DNA of 64,000 nt from Brachycybe producta (GCA_036925085.1 JAUPFP010000001.1:3022001-3086000), one strand, 5' to 3'; counted from the stretch's first letter, positions 1 through 14,308 are shown. Notes: generated by a model from the letters alone, not told the origin. Translations and numbers: made by a program.

Positions 1-1823
1 TATTTCTCTTTGTTGTTCTTTTCAGAGAAATGTTTACATTTTACTTTTTTCTCTAAACTCTTAAAATTTACTATTTGAGTTATTTCTAATGATTTATGTT
101 GTTTTCTTGTTTCTTAGTAGCAATCAAGAGATCTTAAATTAAATTTAAAAAAATACATATTATATCATGGGTGTACTTATTACCATATATATTATTTGCA
201 TAAAAGCAATTAATTCAAAGAAAGGCTACAAAAGATTTTTGCATGAAAAGAAGAGGAGGAGGAGGAGGAGGAGGATTGAAAAAAAAAGCTCAAAATCAAA
301 TGTGCTAGTTAATTTTGAAGTATCTAAGCAGTGGTCATTCAAGTGGAGATTGCAAGTTTTTCTCACTTTTTTGAGAGCATATTGGAATATATATATATAT
401 TAATAAAAATCGTTCAAATTACATGACGATGAATGTATTTACGCGTTGATGACCATATGACTAATAAATGCATTATGATGCATACAGTGAAATTCATAAA
501 TTTATTTGAATTGATGATGATGATGATGATGACCATCACAAAATACAATTTGAATAGGATTTTTTGACAAAAAAACCCACCTCAATATTATAACCCAACA
601 GCTTAACCCATTCAACTGTAAACAATATTATAGAATTTTTCAATCTGTAGTGGACAATTGGACATTCATATTGGGGAGGAAGAGGTTGGAGCGGGGTGGG
701 GTGGACTATATTCGGACCGATTGTAATTGATTATTACCTCCTAATTATTTTATATATATATATATGTATGTGCTTGGACACTGTAGTGGACATTTGTTGT
801 GCTGTGTCCAGCTACTACACGTGTGCTGGACAACAACAACAACAAAAACAACTCGGTTGTCCGGTGTCCACTTTCGTTAATTGGCACCAACGAAATTCTA
901 TAGAAAAATCGACATAAAACTCCCCTTTTTTTCAATTTTTTTAAAAATATATATTCGGATTTATTTTTAACTTTACAATTAAATTTTATTTTTAACTTCA
1001 TATTTAAAATTTTTTTTCATGTTAATTAATATTTGTAACTTTATTTATAATTTTTTTTTAATTATATAAATGGTTTATTTTTTTAACTATTTTTAACATA
1101 AATAATGATTTTTTTCATAATTTGTTAATTTGAAAACGGAAATCAGTTTTACATTTTTAACCAAACCATAAAATATTTTATTTTAAAAGATATTAGGTTT
1201 CGAGTTTTAATTATTATTATAGATTTTAATTATTGTTTTTCATATGTTGTTGTAATCTTTCGTTATATATTTCACTATTATTATTAGCATAAATAATGAA
1301 TTATCAGAATTAGTAAATTTGAAAACTGAAAGCATTAATTAATAATTACAATTACAACCAGTTAATAATAATTAAATTAAATTTCAATTAAAATGTTTCA
1401 AAGGTTTAATTACTATTTTAAAATTTAATTATTGTATTTTGTTTTCTAATTGAAATTGTCTTCACCAAATTTAATCGAAATCGACAAAGTTATATTTCGC
1501 AAAAAAAAAAATGGCGTTTACAACCCATTTTCGATTAAAAGCGTATTTCCCGTTTATGTGGCATTTACAACGTTTTAGAAATGCACGCCTCATATATGAT
1601 ATCAATAGTAACTTTGACTTTTAACTGTAACTTTGAAAAAATAGTATGAATAACTTTTTGGGGAAAAAAACCTCAGTACAATTCATAAGAATTAATTATT
1701 CGTATTATCATAGATATTTATTGTTGGTCTTTAGACTAGAAACACCATTTAAATCCATTAAAGGTTCATAAGAAAGTGGTTCAAATTGTCTCCAAAAGGC
1801 AAAATTGCTCAGATTGACTGTAA

Positions 1824-2120
1824 TACCTTGTACACACATGAGTTAAGTGAATTCATGTTAAATGTATTTAGGTGAATTATACGGAATCCAGTTAAGGACA
1901 TGAACACCAAATAAAAATTGACTTTAATTATAAATATTTTAAATTGAAATACTAAATCAATATTTTATATATTTTATATTTGAGTATTCACTCAATGTGT
2001 TCAGATTAATTAACTGAATAAATTTAATTCGACATATTTGTTTGTTTGCCCTTCACAGGGCTCTGTAGAACACGTTTATTATTTAAATGCATTTAAATTA
2101 TCAGGTGTGTGTACTAGTTA
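1824..2120 (+). mobile_element. Family A MITE copy 1 (TWA target duplication, PIF/Harbinger-like)
   Basis: Starts TACCTTGTACACACATGAG and ends in GTGTGTACTAGTTA. It is flanked by TAA on both sides. The internal hallmark is GGAATCCAGTTAAGGACATG, with GGGCTCTGTAGAACACGTTT near the other end. It is noncoding and about 297 bp. The TAA/TTA duplication is the class hallmark used for PIF/Harbinger. Confidence 0.75.
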
Positions 2121-3849
2121 TAAGGAAATTACTATACTTTTTAATTTAAAATTTAGAATTCGATTAAGAACAAAACAAATTATTAAATTAAATTAAATTT
2201 CAATTTCATCTTAATTTTTTTAACATTAAAAAATAATGGTAAAAATTAATTATTCAATTATTCTAACTTTTTTTAATTTTCAACTTTTTTATTTCAACTT
2301 TCAATTTTTCCTAATCAATTTTAAGTTATTTTTATTCAAAAGTTTTCGTTTTAACTACTTCTTCTAAATTTAATTAATTGTTTTTCATTATTGTTTTAAG
2401 ATCTTAATAAACTGATAATGACACTTAACAAAAAAAAATTGTTTGTTCTATCTAATCTTGACAGATTTTGTTATCTGAATTTATTAATATTATTATTATT
2501 ATAATAATACATAGTAAGTTTAGTAACTATGCAAATTAAGAGGAATGGATATTTCAATTTAAATATATATAAAAAAAACCTCGAGCTTTGTATAAAATTT
2601 CAGACGATGTCAAATGCAGCAAAAATACAAATAGACAACAAAATATTAATAATAATAATAATAAAAATGCAAAAAAAAATGTATTCTGAGGCAAAAAGGG
2701 ATTAAAAACATACACACCACACACATATATGTATATATTAGGCTTAATATATATATATATATATAATATTGTAGTTGTTGACTGAAAATGCATAATTAAT
2801 TAGACGCAATATTAATATATATATATACATTAAGCAAACTGTTTAGAAAAGAAGTTTTAATTTTTTTTTCTCTATTTTTCCCATTATATTATTTAATATT
2901 GAAGAACTTAATTTAAGTAGAGCAATGTTCACAGCAGCGTAATAATGAGACATTTTGAAAAACAAACCTCCTTTTGTTAGAATATACATTCGGATTCATT
3001 TTTAAACGGGAGAAATTTTTATCAAAAGAATCTAAAAAGTTTTTATTTTTGGCAATATATATATATATTAATATATATATCTACATACTTGCATAATATA
3101 ATAATAATTATCATCAACCAAAAAAAAATTTCTCTCTCTTTTTTCTACCCTCTTAGTAAAAGGGCTTTAATTCAATTGAGTCAAAATCACATTAATTAAT
3201 TTTTGTAAAAAAAAAACCACATTTCATGCATTTTTTTTTACTTATTTTACTTTCGATATATTTTTACTATTATTTGTGTTCATTTTAGAAGAAAATAATC
3301 TTGTTTTGGTTGAAAAAGTTTTAGTTAAAATTAGATGGAAATAATTCTCTCTCTCTCTTCTTGAAAGTTAACTGAAGGTAGAGAAAGATTTTTGATGGTC
3401 CATTGTTACAAAATGCAATTTGTCACACTGAAAAAAGTTTGGTTGTTTGCAGATTTTTTGAATAATTCTAGTCTCGTTATATAGTGTTTTTCAATTTAGA
3501 ATTTATTATAATTTCACTGTTGAAATTATGTAATTTAGTAATATTAGTTAATTCTTCGTTAATTCTTTGTAATTTTGGATCAAACGTTATAATTTATAAA
3601 TAGGTTTAAAACTTTTTTTTTTCAGTTAAGGCGGATTTAAGTGTCACGCTGAAGATGATCAATATTTTGTAGCTGAAGATAATATTTAGCGCCAAATATA
3701 CCATAGCCACCTATGGTCACCGTGACACTACTTTTCATCTTCAGCTCACCAGTAAATCCACCTTTAGTATTATTTGCCTCAAAAAATAGGTTTAAGTTGA
3801 AAAGTGGACCAATATTAAGGTGCAAAATAAGGTTGTAACAAAACAGTTT

Positions 3850-4110
3850 TTAAAAATATTAAAATTAAAATTTGTAAGTTTTTAAAAAATAATAAAACTA
3901 AAGTTTGTAAATTTTTAACAATATTAAAACTGAAATTTAAATTTTTTTAAAAATATTAAAACTGAAATTTAAATTTTTTTAAAAATATTAAAACTGAAAT
4001 TTAAAAGTTTTTAAAAATATTAAAACTGAAATTTAAAATTTTTTAAAAATATTAAAACTAAAATTTGATTTTTTGAAAAAAAAAATTAAAACTAAAGTTT
4101 TGAAAATATT
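3850..4110. repeat. 32-bp AT-rich tandem repeat
   Basis: About seven diverged units with core ATATTAAAACTGAAATTTAA. Clear 32-bp spacing between the better copies. Confidence 0.65.
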
Positions 4111-4967
4111 TCAAAATTCCTAAATTGTATGTGTTTAATTTGTTATTATGTTAATTTATTTATGTTAATGTTATGTTAATTTTCAAAATATTTTATTATA
4201 AAGTTAGCAAGATTTAAAATAAAATTAAAGGTATTCCAAAATGAAAGGTTAACGAATATTTATATTTTAAACAAATACAAAAAAGTAAAGAAAGTTTTGT
4301 ACAAAAAAATTATTAAAAGTGTTTCAAAGTTGAAAGGTGGAACACAATGCTAATTCACAAAAGATTATAAAAGAAAAAGACATTTAGCTTTATAATTTTC
4401 CAGTTTTAAAAATAATTAAAATTGTTCCAAAATCAAAAATTATAAATATATATATCTAAATATATATTTAAAAAAATATTAAAAATTGTCTTATATTATA
4501 AAATGAGTCAATTTTAAGGTTTATTACAAAAAGGTTTTTAACAAAACTAATGGAATTTGCAAGGTTTTTTTGTTGAAAATCTGGTTAAAAATCAGGGATT
4601 TTATGAAGTGAATCACTTTTGAGTGTCTTTATTTATAAAGTTGTTTATGAGTTTTGGATTTACAACCAACCAAACAACCGACGTTAGCTTAATAAATGCG
4701 ACTTTACATTAAAGTCTTTCAAATTTTATCCATAAAGAGAAAAACCTGCCTTTAATATTTAATATATGTATATATTATTAATAATTCGCAATTTGAATGG
4801 TGTTCACCCTAATTTGATGAATTTAGAGGAGCAACAAAGTTCTCTTAAATCACATTTTGAATAATAACTTTTGCATATTATGGTTTTTTAATCCTAGATA
4901 CAAATAGCTTTTATATTTTGTACATTTTAATCACATTTATGTCAGAATTAAATATTCTGACGCTTCA

Positions 4968-5735
4968 ATGAGTCTCTTATAGGGCATCACTTTTTTTTGC
5001 CTTTTTTAATTGACATTATATCTTTTCATAATGGCGTTGTCGTCTTAAAGTAACCGCAATAAAAGTAACCGCAATTTTTTTTAACCACAATAAATTTATC
5101 TTGTATTATTATAAAATTATTACAAACTTTTATTTCAGATTTTTTTGATTAAAAATTAGTTAATTAAAAAATAATTTCTTCTGATCAAGTTTTTACATTA
5201 TAAAAGCTACCTTTCTAGTTTCTAAAACACTTTCAAGTTTAACTACAATGAGTCTTATAGGCATCACTTTTTTGCCTTTTTTAATTGACATTAAATCTTT
5301 TTTAAAATGGCGTTCTCGTCTTAAAGTAACCGCAGTTTTTTTAACCTCAATGTTTTCATTGTTTTAACTTCAAGTTTTTACATTATAAAAGCTACCTTTC
5401 TAAATTCTAAAATACTTTCAAGTTTAACTACAATGAGTCTTATAGGCATCACTTTTTTAATTGTCGTTAATCTCATTATATATTTTCAAAATGGCGTTGT
5501 CGTCTTAATTTATTGAAATATTTTTATAAAGTAACCGCAATTAAAGTAACCGCAGTTTTTTTAACCTCAATAAATTTATCCTGTATTATTATAAAATTAT
5601 AACACACTTTTATTTCAGATTATTTCGATTAAAAATTAGTTAATTAAAAAATAATTTCTTCTGATCAAGTTTTTACATTTTCAAAGCTACCCTTTCTAGT
5701 TTCTAAAACACTTTCAAGTTTAACTACTTTTAATT
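4968..5735 (+). repeat. Three-unit diverged tandem repeat
   Basis: Units starting near 4968, 5247 and 5430 share AATGAGTCTTATAGGCATCA, AAAATGGCGTT, GTCGTCTTAAAGTAACCGCA and a CTACC-type family B terminus. The second unit is shorter. Confidence 0.65.
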
Positions 5736-5804
5736 TTGAAAGATAGAATAACAAAGGTTTAAAATGCGTTTGTATTTTTAAAACTATCTCAACAAGAAAT
5801 TGTG

Positions 5805-5957
5805 AAAGTGTTTTAGAAACTAGAAGGGTAGCTCAATCACTTGCCAGTATTTTCATGCTGATATTTTTTTCAAAATAAACTTTTTAAAACTAACATAAAA
5901 AGTTTATTTTGAAAGATATTATCATGAAAATACCTTTGATGTGATTGAGCTACACTT
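5805..5957. mobile_element. Family B palindromic element
   Basis: The left arm reads GTTTTAGAAACTAGAAGGGT and TTTCAAAATAAACTTTTT. The right arm is its inverse, ending GTGATTGAGCTACACTTTTT. The right terminus abuts family A copy 2. Confidence 0.6.
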
Positions 5958-5965
5958 TTTAGTTA

Positions 5966-6281
5966 TACCTAGTACACACACGTGATAATTTAAATACATT
6001 TAAATAATAAACGTGTTCTACAGAGCCCTGTGAAGGACAAACAAACAATATTAATCTAAACAAATCTAATTCAATTTATTCAGTTAATATTCTGAAAATA
6101 TTGAGTTAATACTTAAATATAATATATAAACTACTGACGAAACATTGATTTAGTATTTCAATTTTAAAATATCAATAATAAAGTCAATTTTTATTTGGTG
6201 TTCATGTCCTTAACTGGATTCCGTATAATTCACCTAAACACATTTAATTTGAATTCATTTAACTCATGTGTATACAAGGTA
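5966..6281 (-). mobile_element. Family A MITE copy 2
   Basis: Reverse-orientation copy with TACCTAGTACACACACG and ACAAGGTA ends, flanked on both sides by TTA. It sits at the right end of a family B element (5805-5957), apparently inserted into or beside it. Confidence 0.75.
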
Positions 6282-6771
6282 TTAGGCTCGTACACACACA
6301 CAGAAAGAAGCTAGTCAAATGTAACCTAATGTTTGAACTCTAGTTTTTTTTTCATATTCTATGTATATATATATTTTTTTAACATAAAAGAAAGCAGATA
6401 CTAAAGAGCATCTGCTTTTATAATCTTTCTACCTAAATATTTTCCATTGAACAAAACAGAAATGAAAATAGTCAGGGTTTTTCTAGGGCCTATTATTATA
6501 TATTTGTATCCCCTGCTGTGTTACTAAACGTTTCCTTCCATATAAAATCTATGTAATCTATATTATTATTATAATTCATAATAAAAAAAACATTGAAGAC
6601 AGTTATTAAAAGAACATGGTTATATTACAAGTATGTAAGGACCTCTATATATACAACAATTATTCTTTTATAATAAAACAGGCCCCATCTTTTTCTTTTA
6701 TTTCCTTTTTTATTCTTCTTCAGGGCCCTTAGCAAAAATATTGCATATGGATTATGTCTCATACATTTTTA

Positions 6772-6773
6772 CA

Positions 6774-6806
<33 letters not shown>
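6772..6806. repeat. (TAA)n microsatellite
   Basis: About ten perfect AAT/TAA triplets. Confidence 0.9.
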
Positions 6807-8430
6807 TCCTTGTTGAATATATATATGTATAGAGAGGGGGGGGGAAGGAAATATAAAAACTGTCATCGGTGTTGAAAGCCCATCAAACTGAGATGCATTT
6901 CGAGAACTGTCAGTCCGGAAAAAACAACCACTAAAATATCCAAACTGAATTATTATTATTATTACATCAAAGTAAAAACTTTTTTTTTGATAATGTATCC
7001 CCCCCCCCCGTCCCAAATGGCAATGATAAAAGAGACAGACAAATATATTGAATAGGAAGATAAAAAAAAACCACAAGAATGAATTTTCAACCACCCGAAA
7101 AAAAAAAAGCTTTTGTTCCAAAAATATGTAGACAATTTTGTTGTTGTATTTTTTGTATTGTTTGATTTATCCATATTCAATAATAATAATAATAATATCT
7201 ATGAAAATTGTAGGTAGATTTATGTTTTTACAAATACAATCTATCCAATAAATATAGATTTCAATTATATTATTGGTCTCCTCTATGCTGACATGCTGTG
7301 ACACATTTGGTCCTACATTTTACAATTTCTATTATAGAAATGATCATGTATTAGTTTTCTTATGTGGCATTGTGTTTATTGGATATTTTTGTCTCCATAT
7401 TCTATTTTGATATCAGAATGGTAAACTATCTTGAATAGATGATATCAGTGGGAATCAAGATACTTGGTGGTTCATAAAGTTCGTTTAGGGAATTTATAAT
7501 TGTTATAACCAGGGCAAGGAGGTTCATGCAAATGCATGTTTAGTATTCTGGCTCAGAATTCATGCTAGATGAGATAGGAACATGATTCATATCATGCTGA
7601 AGCTAAATATATGAATTTTATAATGCATGTTTTTGCATATTTTTACATTTTTTTTTTTCAAAACAAGAATATTTTGCCAAAATTGGCAAAAAAAAGTGTA
7701 TAAATTGTAATTTTTGCCCTGGTTACAACTTTACTATGTTAGTGTGGTCTTGTTGCAAGCCAACTGCTAGTAAAGCACCTCAAAGAGCCCTTTTGCGTTT
7801 TGCAGCACTAAGTAGATGTAAGCAACCCATTTGGTGCTTGGACCTAATAATAGTAGACAAAATCCTCATTAGTGTGCATGCAATGCTTGCAATGCAGGCA
7901 ATACATGGAAAATTGTTAATGTAATTTGTTATTTATTTTCAAAATGAAATGTCTATGCTGCTTTTGGAATAAATAGTCCCTATGACACCGGCCCTCTTGA
8001 ATGCTTGCAAAGTAATTATTCAAATGTCAAATTCACTTCTTTATATAAGATATAAACAATCTGTAAAATACAACTGAAATTGACATAAAACCTCACCTAT
8101 CTAAACGAACTTTGTGATAGGATAACAAATGTGATCAGTTTTATAACTCAAAACATAACTACAGAATACGAATTCGAGGAAAACTTCAGTAACGTCTTAT
8201 CTACAAGTGTATGTCAAAAGTTAACATTTTTATAATTAAATATAGATATAAATCTTGAATAAACATCTTTATTACTCGTATTGTTCCTAATTTCTATAGA
8301 AGTGAAGTTATTAAAAATTGACAGTGCACAGTGACTTTAGGCACACCCTGTATATACATATATGTTTGATTTTCTTTCACGCAACTGCTGCGAAATAAAA
8401 AAAAACATGTGTTATGTTCTATCATATTTT

Positions 8431-8471
8431 CATATATTATATATATATATACATATATTATATATATATAC

Positions 8472-8540
<69 letters not shown>
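8431..8540. repeat. (AT)n microsatellite
   Basis: About 110 bp of TA repeats with a few CATATATTAT interruptions. Confidence 0.9.
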
Positions 8541-8870
8541 TGAGCCAGGTATGTTTGGGTGTGTGTGATTAATGCTGTACAATTTATATAAATTTAAATG
8601 AATAAATGAACCGCTTTTTTTCTCATATGTTGCACACTCCCCATCCAAGAACCCCATGATATTAAATTGGAGAGGGGAAAAGGTTGGAAAGTGTAGAGGG
8701 GGAGGAGAGAGAGAACCAGGGAGGGGGTGACTGAAATTGAAATGAAAGGAGTAAAAAAAAAGAAACAAACGACGCGCATGCGCACACCAGAGAAAATGAA
8801 AAACTCATTTTCTCTTTCAAATATAAAAAGGGGAGGGGATAATAGTAGCAAAATTAAACTAGAATTTATC

Positions 8871-9012
8871 ACAAGCAACTGTGCTCAGCATTAGAATTTC
8901 TTTTGCTCCGCCCTTTTATGAACGTCATCGATTTCTAATTGGTTTGTTACTTGGTTTGACGTCATAAAAGGGCGGAGGAAAAGAAATTCTAATGCTGGGC
9001 ACAATTGCCTGT
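8871..9012. mobile_element. Family F foldback MITE (142 bp)
   Basis: Terminal inverted repeats ACAAGCAACTGTGCTCAGCA and the matching TGCTGGGCACAATTGCCTGT. The flanks GAATTTATC and GAATTTTGC match at 7 of 9 positions. It contains CTCCGCCC, GGGCGGAG and a perfect TGACGTCA at 8957-8964. It is the only F copy clearly outside the PKG intron. Confidence 0.78.
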
Positions 9013-10565
9013 GAATTTTGCTCCCGTCATTTATGACGGGTTACCCCACTAGTAAAATATATATTCTTTATTTCTGTAAAAGTCCAAATAATATTCACTG
9101 AATAAAAACGACCTATTTAAAACTAACCCACTAAAAGTCCAACCACATCTAATACAATGACCCAATCCCATTGTTTAGGGATGTGACACATTTAATGGGT
9201 AAAGATCTGGCTCCTCAAAAAGGGATCCATAAGCCCTAAGGCCTTCCTCATTGAGGATTTCCTTATTACTCCACCAATGTATAAATACCAATGTACATCT
9301 TATGTAATGTCTTTTTCTAACTGAAAATAAACACAAATTTTATCTACTGTGCAAAACAAAGTGTGTGTCTTTTTATCTTGCAACTTTGCGACTTAGAATA
9401 TTTTAAGTTCTAAAATACAAACACAACAACATGTAAATGCATATAAATCCGTTCTATATTATTAATATTAAGTATATTTAAGTATTGTTTTGCATATTTT
9501 GGCATTGTTGCATAAAAATGTAATACATAGGTCCTACAGTTGCTTTTATTTGGGGGGGCTTATTTTATCAATTGATTGACAGTTTTTCTTTAGAAGTTTT
9601 ACCTTAAATAGTTTGATTTGTGTTATTTATTGATTATTTATTTTTGATATTTGTTTATTTGACTGATACTCAGCCACCATCATATTTACTCACATTTTAT
9701 AAATAATATTTGCATTCATCAGTGTCAGTGTATTTGAATAAGCAACACAGAAGTTCCTATGACAAAGGGACAATTTAATTCAAAAAACAGCATTAAGTGC
9801 AACAAGTAGTGTTAAATAAAAGCATATTGAAAATATGTTCATAATTAATAACAAAAGTTTAATTAAATTGCTTTGTTTTGTATTTTTATATTGCAGTTAT
9901 ATTTTATTCGTGTTTTAGAGGCTTTTTAGACTTATTTATAATAATAATTTATTAGAAGGGTTTATTTATTTTTTTGTATGAAATTAAGATGTCATCCTCA
10001 TATTTTTATGCTTCAATATCAGTTGCATAGTTACATAAATATGCCTTTTTATGCACTCAATTAGATTTATACCTTAGTAGATTTTTTTTTGCATTGTTTT
10101 TAACCAAAATAAATGAAATTAAATTTCAAAGCAAAAATCAAATAAAAGAAAAAAACTCAGGAAAATGTTTCTTTAAAAGTTTAATTTTGAAACAATTCAG
10201 AAATTGTTGTTGTTGTTGTTGTGTACTTTTCAAATAACTCAAATGAAATCTAAAAAATTCTGCCAAAATTGAGATGAAAGTGGTCTTCAGATGATTCTGT
10301 ATTATTTGTTTCTGTTGTCTATAAAGAGACAAAATACAAGATGACAAAACCCCAAAGAAATCGGAAACTTGACATGCAACAACCAATCCAATTGAATTCG
10401 GGGGATAAAAAAAAGTTTTCAAACTAGAATGGCAATAACAGTTGCTTTAAGGGGGTTTTTTGCCCCACTTGACATAGCAAAATTTCGTTTTCAATTCACT
10501 AAGACCAAAACAATTACATTTTATACATATATACTGTATATCCAATACCTATCTACCTATATGTA

Positions 10566-10780
10566 TGTCAATCTGAGGAATTAGTCAATCTGCAGATTGC
10601 CTAGGCAATCTACAAAACAACCAACCCTTCTAAGTGAATCTGCAAAATTCATTATCTAAAATGTATTGAATTTTGCAGATTCCCTAGCAGGTTGGTTGTT
10701 TTGCAGATTCTCTAGAAAGTTGGTTGTTTTGCAGATTACCTAGGCAATATGCAGATTGGCTGATTCTTCAGTTTGACAGT
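10566..10780. mobile_element. Family E palindromic element
   Basis: TGTCAATCTG outer end, then GTCAATCTGCAGATTGCC and GCAATCTACAAAACAACCAA. The right half is the inverse and ends TTTGACAGT. Internal AAATTCA...TGAATTTTGCAG arms complete a nearly full palindrome. Confidence 0.65.
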
Positions 10781-11626
10781 ATATATAAAGCGAATTCTTT
10801 TTCAATGGGTACAATGAATTTACACAAGTGCAATTGGAGCTACTGTTTTAATACAAAATACTCATTGTATTTTTCTTCTACATCATCTGAAGTGGTTTAC
10901 TACAATATACAGAGTGATATACAAGTATCATACTCTGAAGAAGAAAAAAAAACCAACCAATTGTTTCATTTGTTAGTCATCATGTTTATTTTTATTTGTA
11001 TGTCTAATACCCTTGTTTTTTTAATATAAAAGAAAACTGCAGTTAAAAAAAAATAAACATGATTAATTATTTTTTTTTCTTGAAAACAAATATGGTTAAA
11101 TTAAATCAAAATTAACTGACTGGACACAACAAATGGAATTTTAAATTTGATCTAAACAAACGTGGTTAATGTAACTATAGTTAAATTTTCCATGTTTGGA
11201 ATCAAGGTTAACTGATATGACACAACAGACACAATGTTAAAAATTATCATAATAATATAACTTGTTTTTATAATTGAGAACAAACGTGGTTAATTTAACC
11301 ATAGTTAAATTTGCCAAGATTGAAATCAAAATTTAACTGACAGGACACGACAAAGGCAATTTTCAAATTGATCTTAATTATATCTAGTTTTTATTATAAA
11401 CTTTAACTTTAACCAATAAAAATAACTATGATTAAGTTTATCTTATTGAAATTTGCCAATAATGCCGTTAGGTTTACTGCTGCTGCTGTGTCACAAGAAA
11501 CTTAATTTCAAAATGCAACACAATTATATCAAGTTTCTATTTTAAATGTTAACTGCAGTTAAAAAGATAACCACAGTTTTGAGCTGGTTGTTTTCAAAGT
11601 GAATATGAACGTCATTTTGTTTGTTA

Positions 11627-11937
11627 TACCTTTGTACACACACATGAGTTAAATAAATTCAAATTAAATGTGTTTAGGTGAATTATACGGAATCCAGTTA
11701 AGGACATGAAAACCAAATTAAAAATTGACTTGAATTATTAATATTTTAAATTGAAATACTAAATCAATATTTTGTCAATAGTTTATATTATTATATTTAA
11801 GTTAATTAACTCAATATTTTGAGATTATTAACTGAATAAATTGAATTCGACATATTGTTTGTTTGCCCTTCACAGAGGACTCTGTAGAATACGTTTATTA
11901 TTTAAATGCATTTAAATCATCAGGTGTCTACTAGGTA
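11627..11937 (+). mobile_element. Family A MITE copy 3
   Basis: Same internal landmarks as the 1824 copy, with TACC and GGTA ends and TTA duplicated on both sides. Confidence 0.75.
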
Positions 11938-12049
11938 TTAGACACAGGTAATTAGCAATATTTGCTAAATGTTTTATTTTTTTAAATTTACTTTGAAATA
12001 GTTTAATGTAAAAAAGTGGAAAGTTACATTTTATAAAAAAAAAAGAAGT

Positions 12050-12140
12050 GAGGCCCAGCTCACCATACCCATTATGCCTATAAAATCAATGAAGCCCATA
12101 AAGCCCACAAAGCCCGTGGTCTTTTATGTAGGTTTCCAGT
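12050..12140. repeat. Dispersed CCCA-rich repeat, copy 1
   Basis: AAGCCCATAAAGCCCACAAA and GTCTTTTATGTAGGTTTCC. A related block, AGGCCCACAAAGCCCACCAG with ACTTCATGTAGGTCTC, lies at 42970-43085. Class unknown. Confidence 0.45.
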
Positions 12141-12608
12141 AAAAAGAAAAAGTGAACAAATGTTTGGCACAAACAACATTTAAATGTTTTCTGTCTTTAT
12201 TAATTATATACACAAATTACACAGATACAAATGATATTGTTAACAAAATACGAGTTTATAATGATAGCCTCGTATGTAAGATTATTAATTGACAGCCTAT
12301 TAAAAAAATAACAAATATTAATTACAATTACATTTAATTGACACCTTTTTTTTGTTTGAAAACTGAGATGGGAAGGGGGAACATAGCAAAACACATCCAT
12401 TGAACATTTGCATGAAAAATGCCTCAAACAATCTTTGACAAATGGGACTTTAAAATGACCTCATGAATATTGAATAATAAATAATCTATGGTTGAATATG
12501 TATATTATATATAACAACATTTGATGCCAATTAAAAATTAATTATCAGATTATACTTAAATGCATAGGTATAGCATCCAAATTAAAGAAAAGGAAACCTA
12601 GTCACATT

Positions 12609-12633
12609 GAGGAGGAGGAGGAGGAGGAGGAGG
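12609..12633. repeat. (GAG)n microsatellite
   Basis: About eight GGA triplets. Confidence 0.85.
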
Positions 12634-12789
12634 CTACTTAAAGACAAGGGCTATTCTTCATTAAGGGCATCACAAAAGTGGTAAGTTCAGCTTGTTTTTT
12701 TTTGTTGTGCTTAGCATTTATTTGTGTTTTTGATGCTAAATAATGTTATGCACCTGAAAAGCATTGGAGCCAAAAAAAACGCGCGGTTA

Positions 12790-13495
12790 AATTAAAGCTT
12801 TAACTCTAAAATGGCATTGTTCGGAAGAAAAAAAAAAACACTTCCAAATCTAAGCAGCATGTTTGCAGCTTCAAAAAATGATGTCAACGCTTTAGATTTT
12901 TGCCTTTGCCAGAGAGCTTGGTAGTTAGCTTTGAAATTGTTCAACTTTTCAAAGCTTAGCAATTCAAAGCACCAATCAGTGAACAAAGTTCTTTTTTTCC
13001 AGAAGGAAAAGGGTTCTATTGTTTTGTATTAGCTTTTGAAGCTCATATGGGGGTAGGTTTATACTCCAAACTTTGCTAAGATTCGCAAGATTTGAAGCTT
13101 CTAAAAATGAGCTCACCAAAGCTTAGCTTGTTCATACAAACATATAATACAGATAATACAAAACAATAGAACCCTTCCCCTTCTAGAAGCAAAAAAGGTG
13201 TGACGTGTTCACCCCATTTGCGTATCCGTTTCATGATTGGTGCTTTGAGTTGCTAAGCTTTGAAAAGTTGAACAATTTCAAAGCTAGCTTCATGCTCTGG
13301 TGAAGGCAAAAACCTGAAGCTCTGACGACATTTTTGAAGCTTAGCAGGCTGCTTTGCTGCTTAGCAAGGGAGTATAAACCAACCCTTAAAAAATTAGCTC
13401 TCCAAAGCTTAGCTTGTTCATACAAACGTCATTTTTTAAGCTTTGCAGGCTACTTTGCCGCTTAGATAATTAGGGAGTGTAAACCAAGCCTAATG
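12790..13495. repeat. Large imperfect foldback repeat
   Basis: A segment from about 12840 to 13030 recurs inverted or partly direct at about 13140-13345, including CAAAGCTTAGCAATTCAAAG against CTTTGAGTTGCTAAGCTTTG and the GGTTCTATTGTTTTGTATTA / TAATACAAAACAATAGAACC pair. AGCTT-rich motifs recur to 13490. It is probably a foldback transposon. Confidence 0.55.
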
Positions 13496-14115
13496 CCAGG
13501 AAGTCAGCAGTGCTGCAGATAGCTAATTTTTCTGACTGAAACATAGCCGTGACGCTTGAGGTGTCGTGTTGTGGACAGCTGCTGCTTGTTGCATACAGCA
13601 GTGCTGTTCTAATTTGCACCTAATCGCCAAATAGTCGTCACACGTTGCAGCGGTGCTGCCTTATAGTGGACGTTTGCACCATTTGATTTCATATGATGCA
13701 TACAATGATAAGTTCTAGGTGGCGCGGCGCTGTGTGTCATAGTGGGCGACTATAGCTTTATTCTGAAGAAAGAATTTTGGACTCCACCCCCACCCAAAAA
13801 AAAAACATCCTGGCTACGCCACTGCCATCAACAATACCATTAACTTGCGTACTTTGCAACTTAAGATAAAATTAAATTAAAATGCATATTAGATTCTCAA
13901 ATCAAGGTTTTGAATAAATAATTTCAGAAAACGTTTTTGCTCCAGAAAAAAATGCTGAAATTAAAAAAAAAGTGAACTTTGGTTTTTATAAAAAAAAAAA
14001 CTCAACAAACAACAAGAAAATATGAAGAAATATCGAACACAAAAGGGTTCACCACCACAATCAGTTCTATACGAACACCTAAAACAAAATTAAAATGAAT
14101 AGTTAATTATTATTT

Positions 14116-14121
14116 TTTAAT
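14116..14121 (-). terminator. Candidate Dmrt99B poly(A) signal (ATTAAA)
   Basis: ATTAAA on the minus strand about 190 nt after the stop codon. An AATAAA on the same strand lies farther on, at 13757-13762. In such AT-rich DNA either may be chance, and neither is supported by transcript data. Confidence 0.22.
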
Positions 14122-14308
14122 TACAAATTGTCTGTCAGAATTGAAATAGAAATGTTTGTGATTGGCAATGTGACAATTTTTAAAAAAAAGTTTGTCACAA
14201 TTACAAAATAAAACAAATGAAATGCATCCAGTTCTCACAACATGCTTAATTTTAGTGCAAATGGACCCCATTATTATTTTCTTTAAAGGGGAGGGAGTGG
14301 GGGCCCGC

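Larger units (their letters stand above)
1..14308. other. Noncoding region 3' of Dmrt99B
   Basis: No gene is supported here. The first 1.8 kb is AT-rich with short TA, ATG and CAA runs. It then holds family A copies at 1.8, 6.0 and 11.6 kb, tandem repeats at 3.8-4.1 and 5.0-5.7 kb, family B at 5.8 kb, microsatellites at 6.8 and 8.4 kb, an F element at 8.9 kb, an E element at 10.6 kb and a foldback at 12.8-13.5 kb. The remaining stretches (for example 2.1-3.8, 7.2-8.4 and 9.0-10.5 kb) show no recognised structure. Confidence 0.7.

Noticed and set aside
8430-8768. Minus-strand frame with long Tyr/Ile runs
   Set aside because: Translation of the AT microsatellite. The same holds for 19484-19726.
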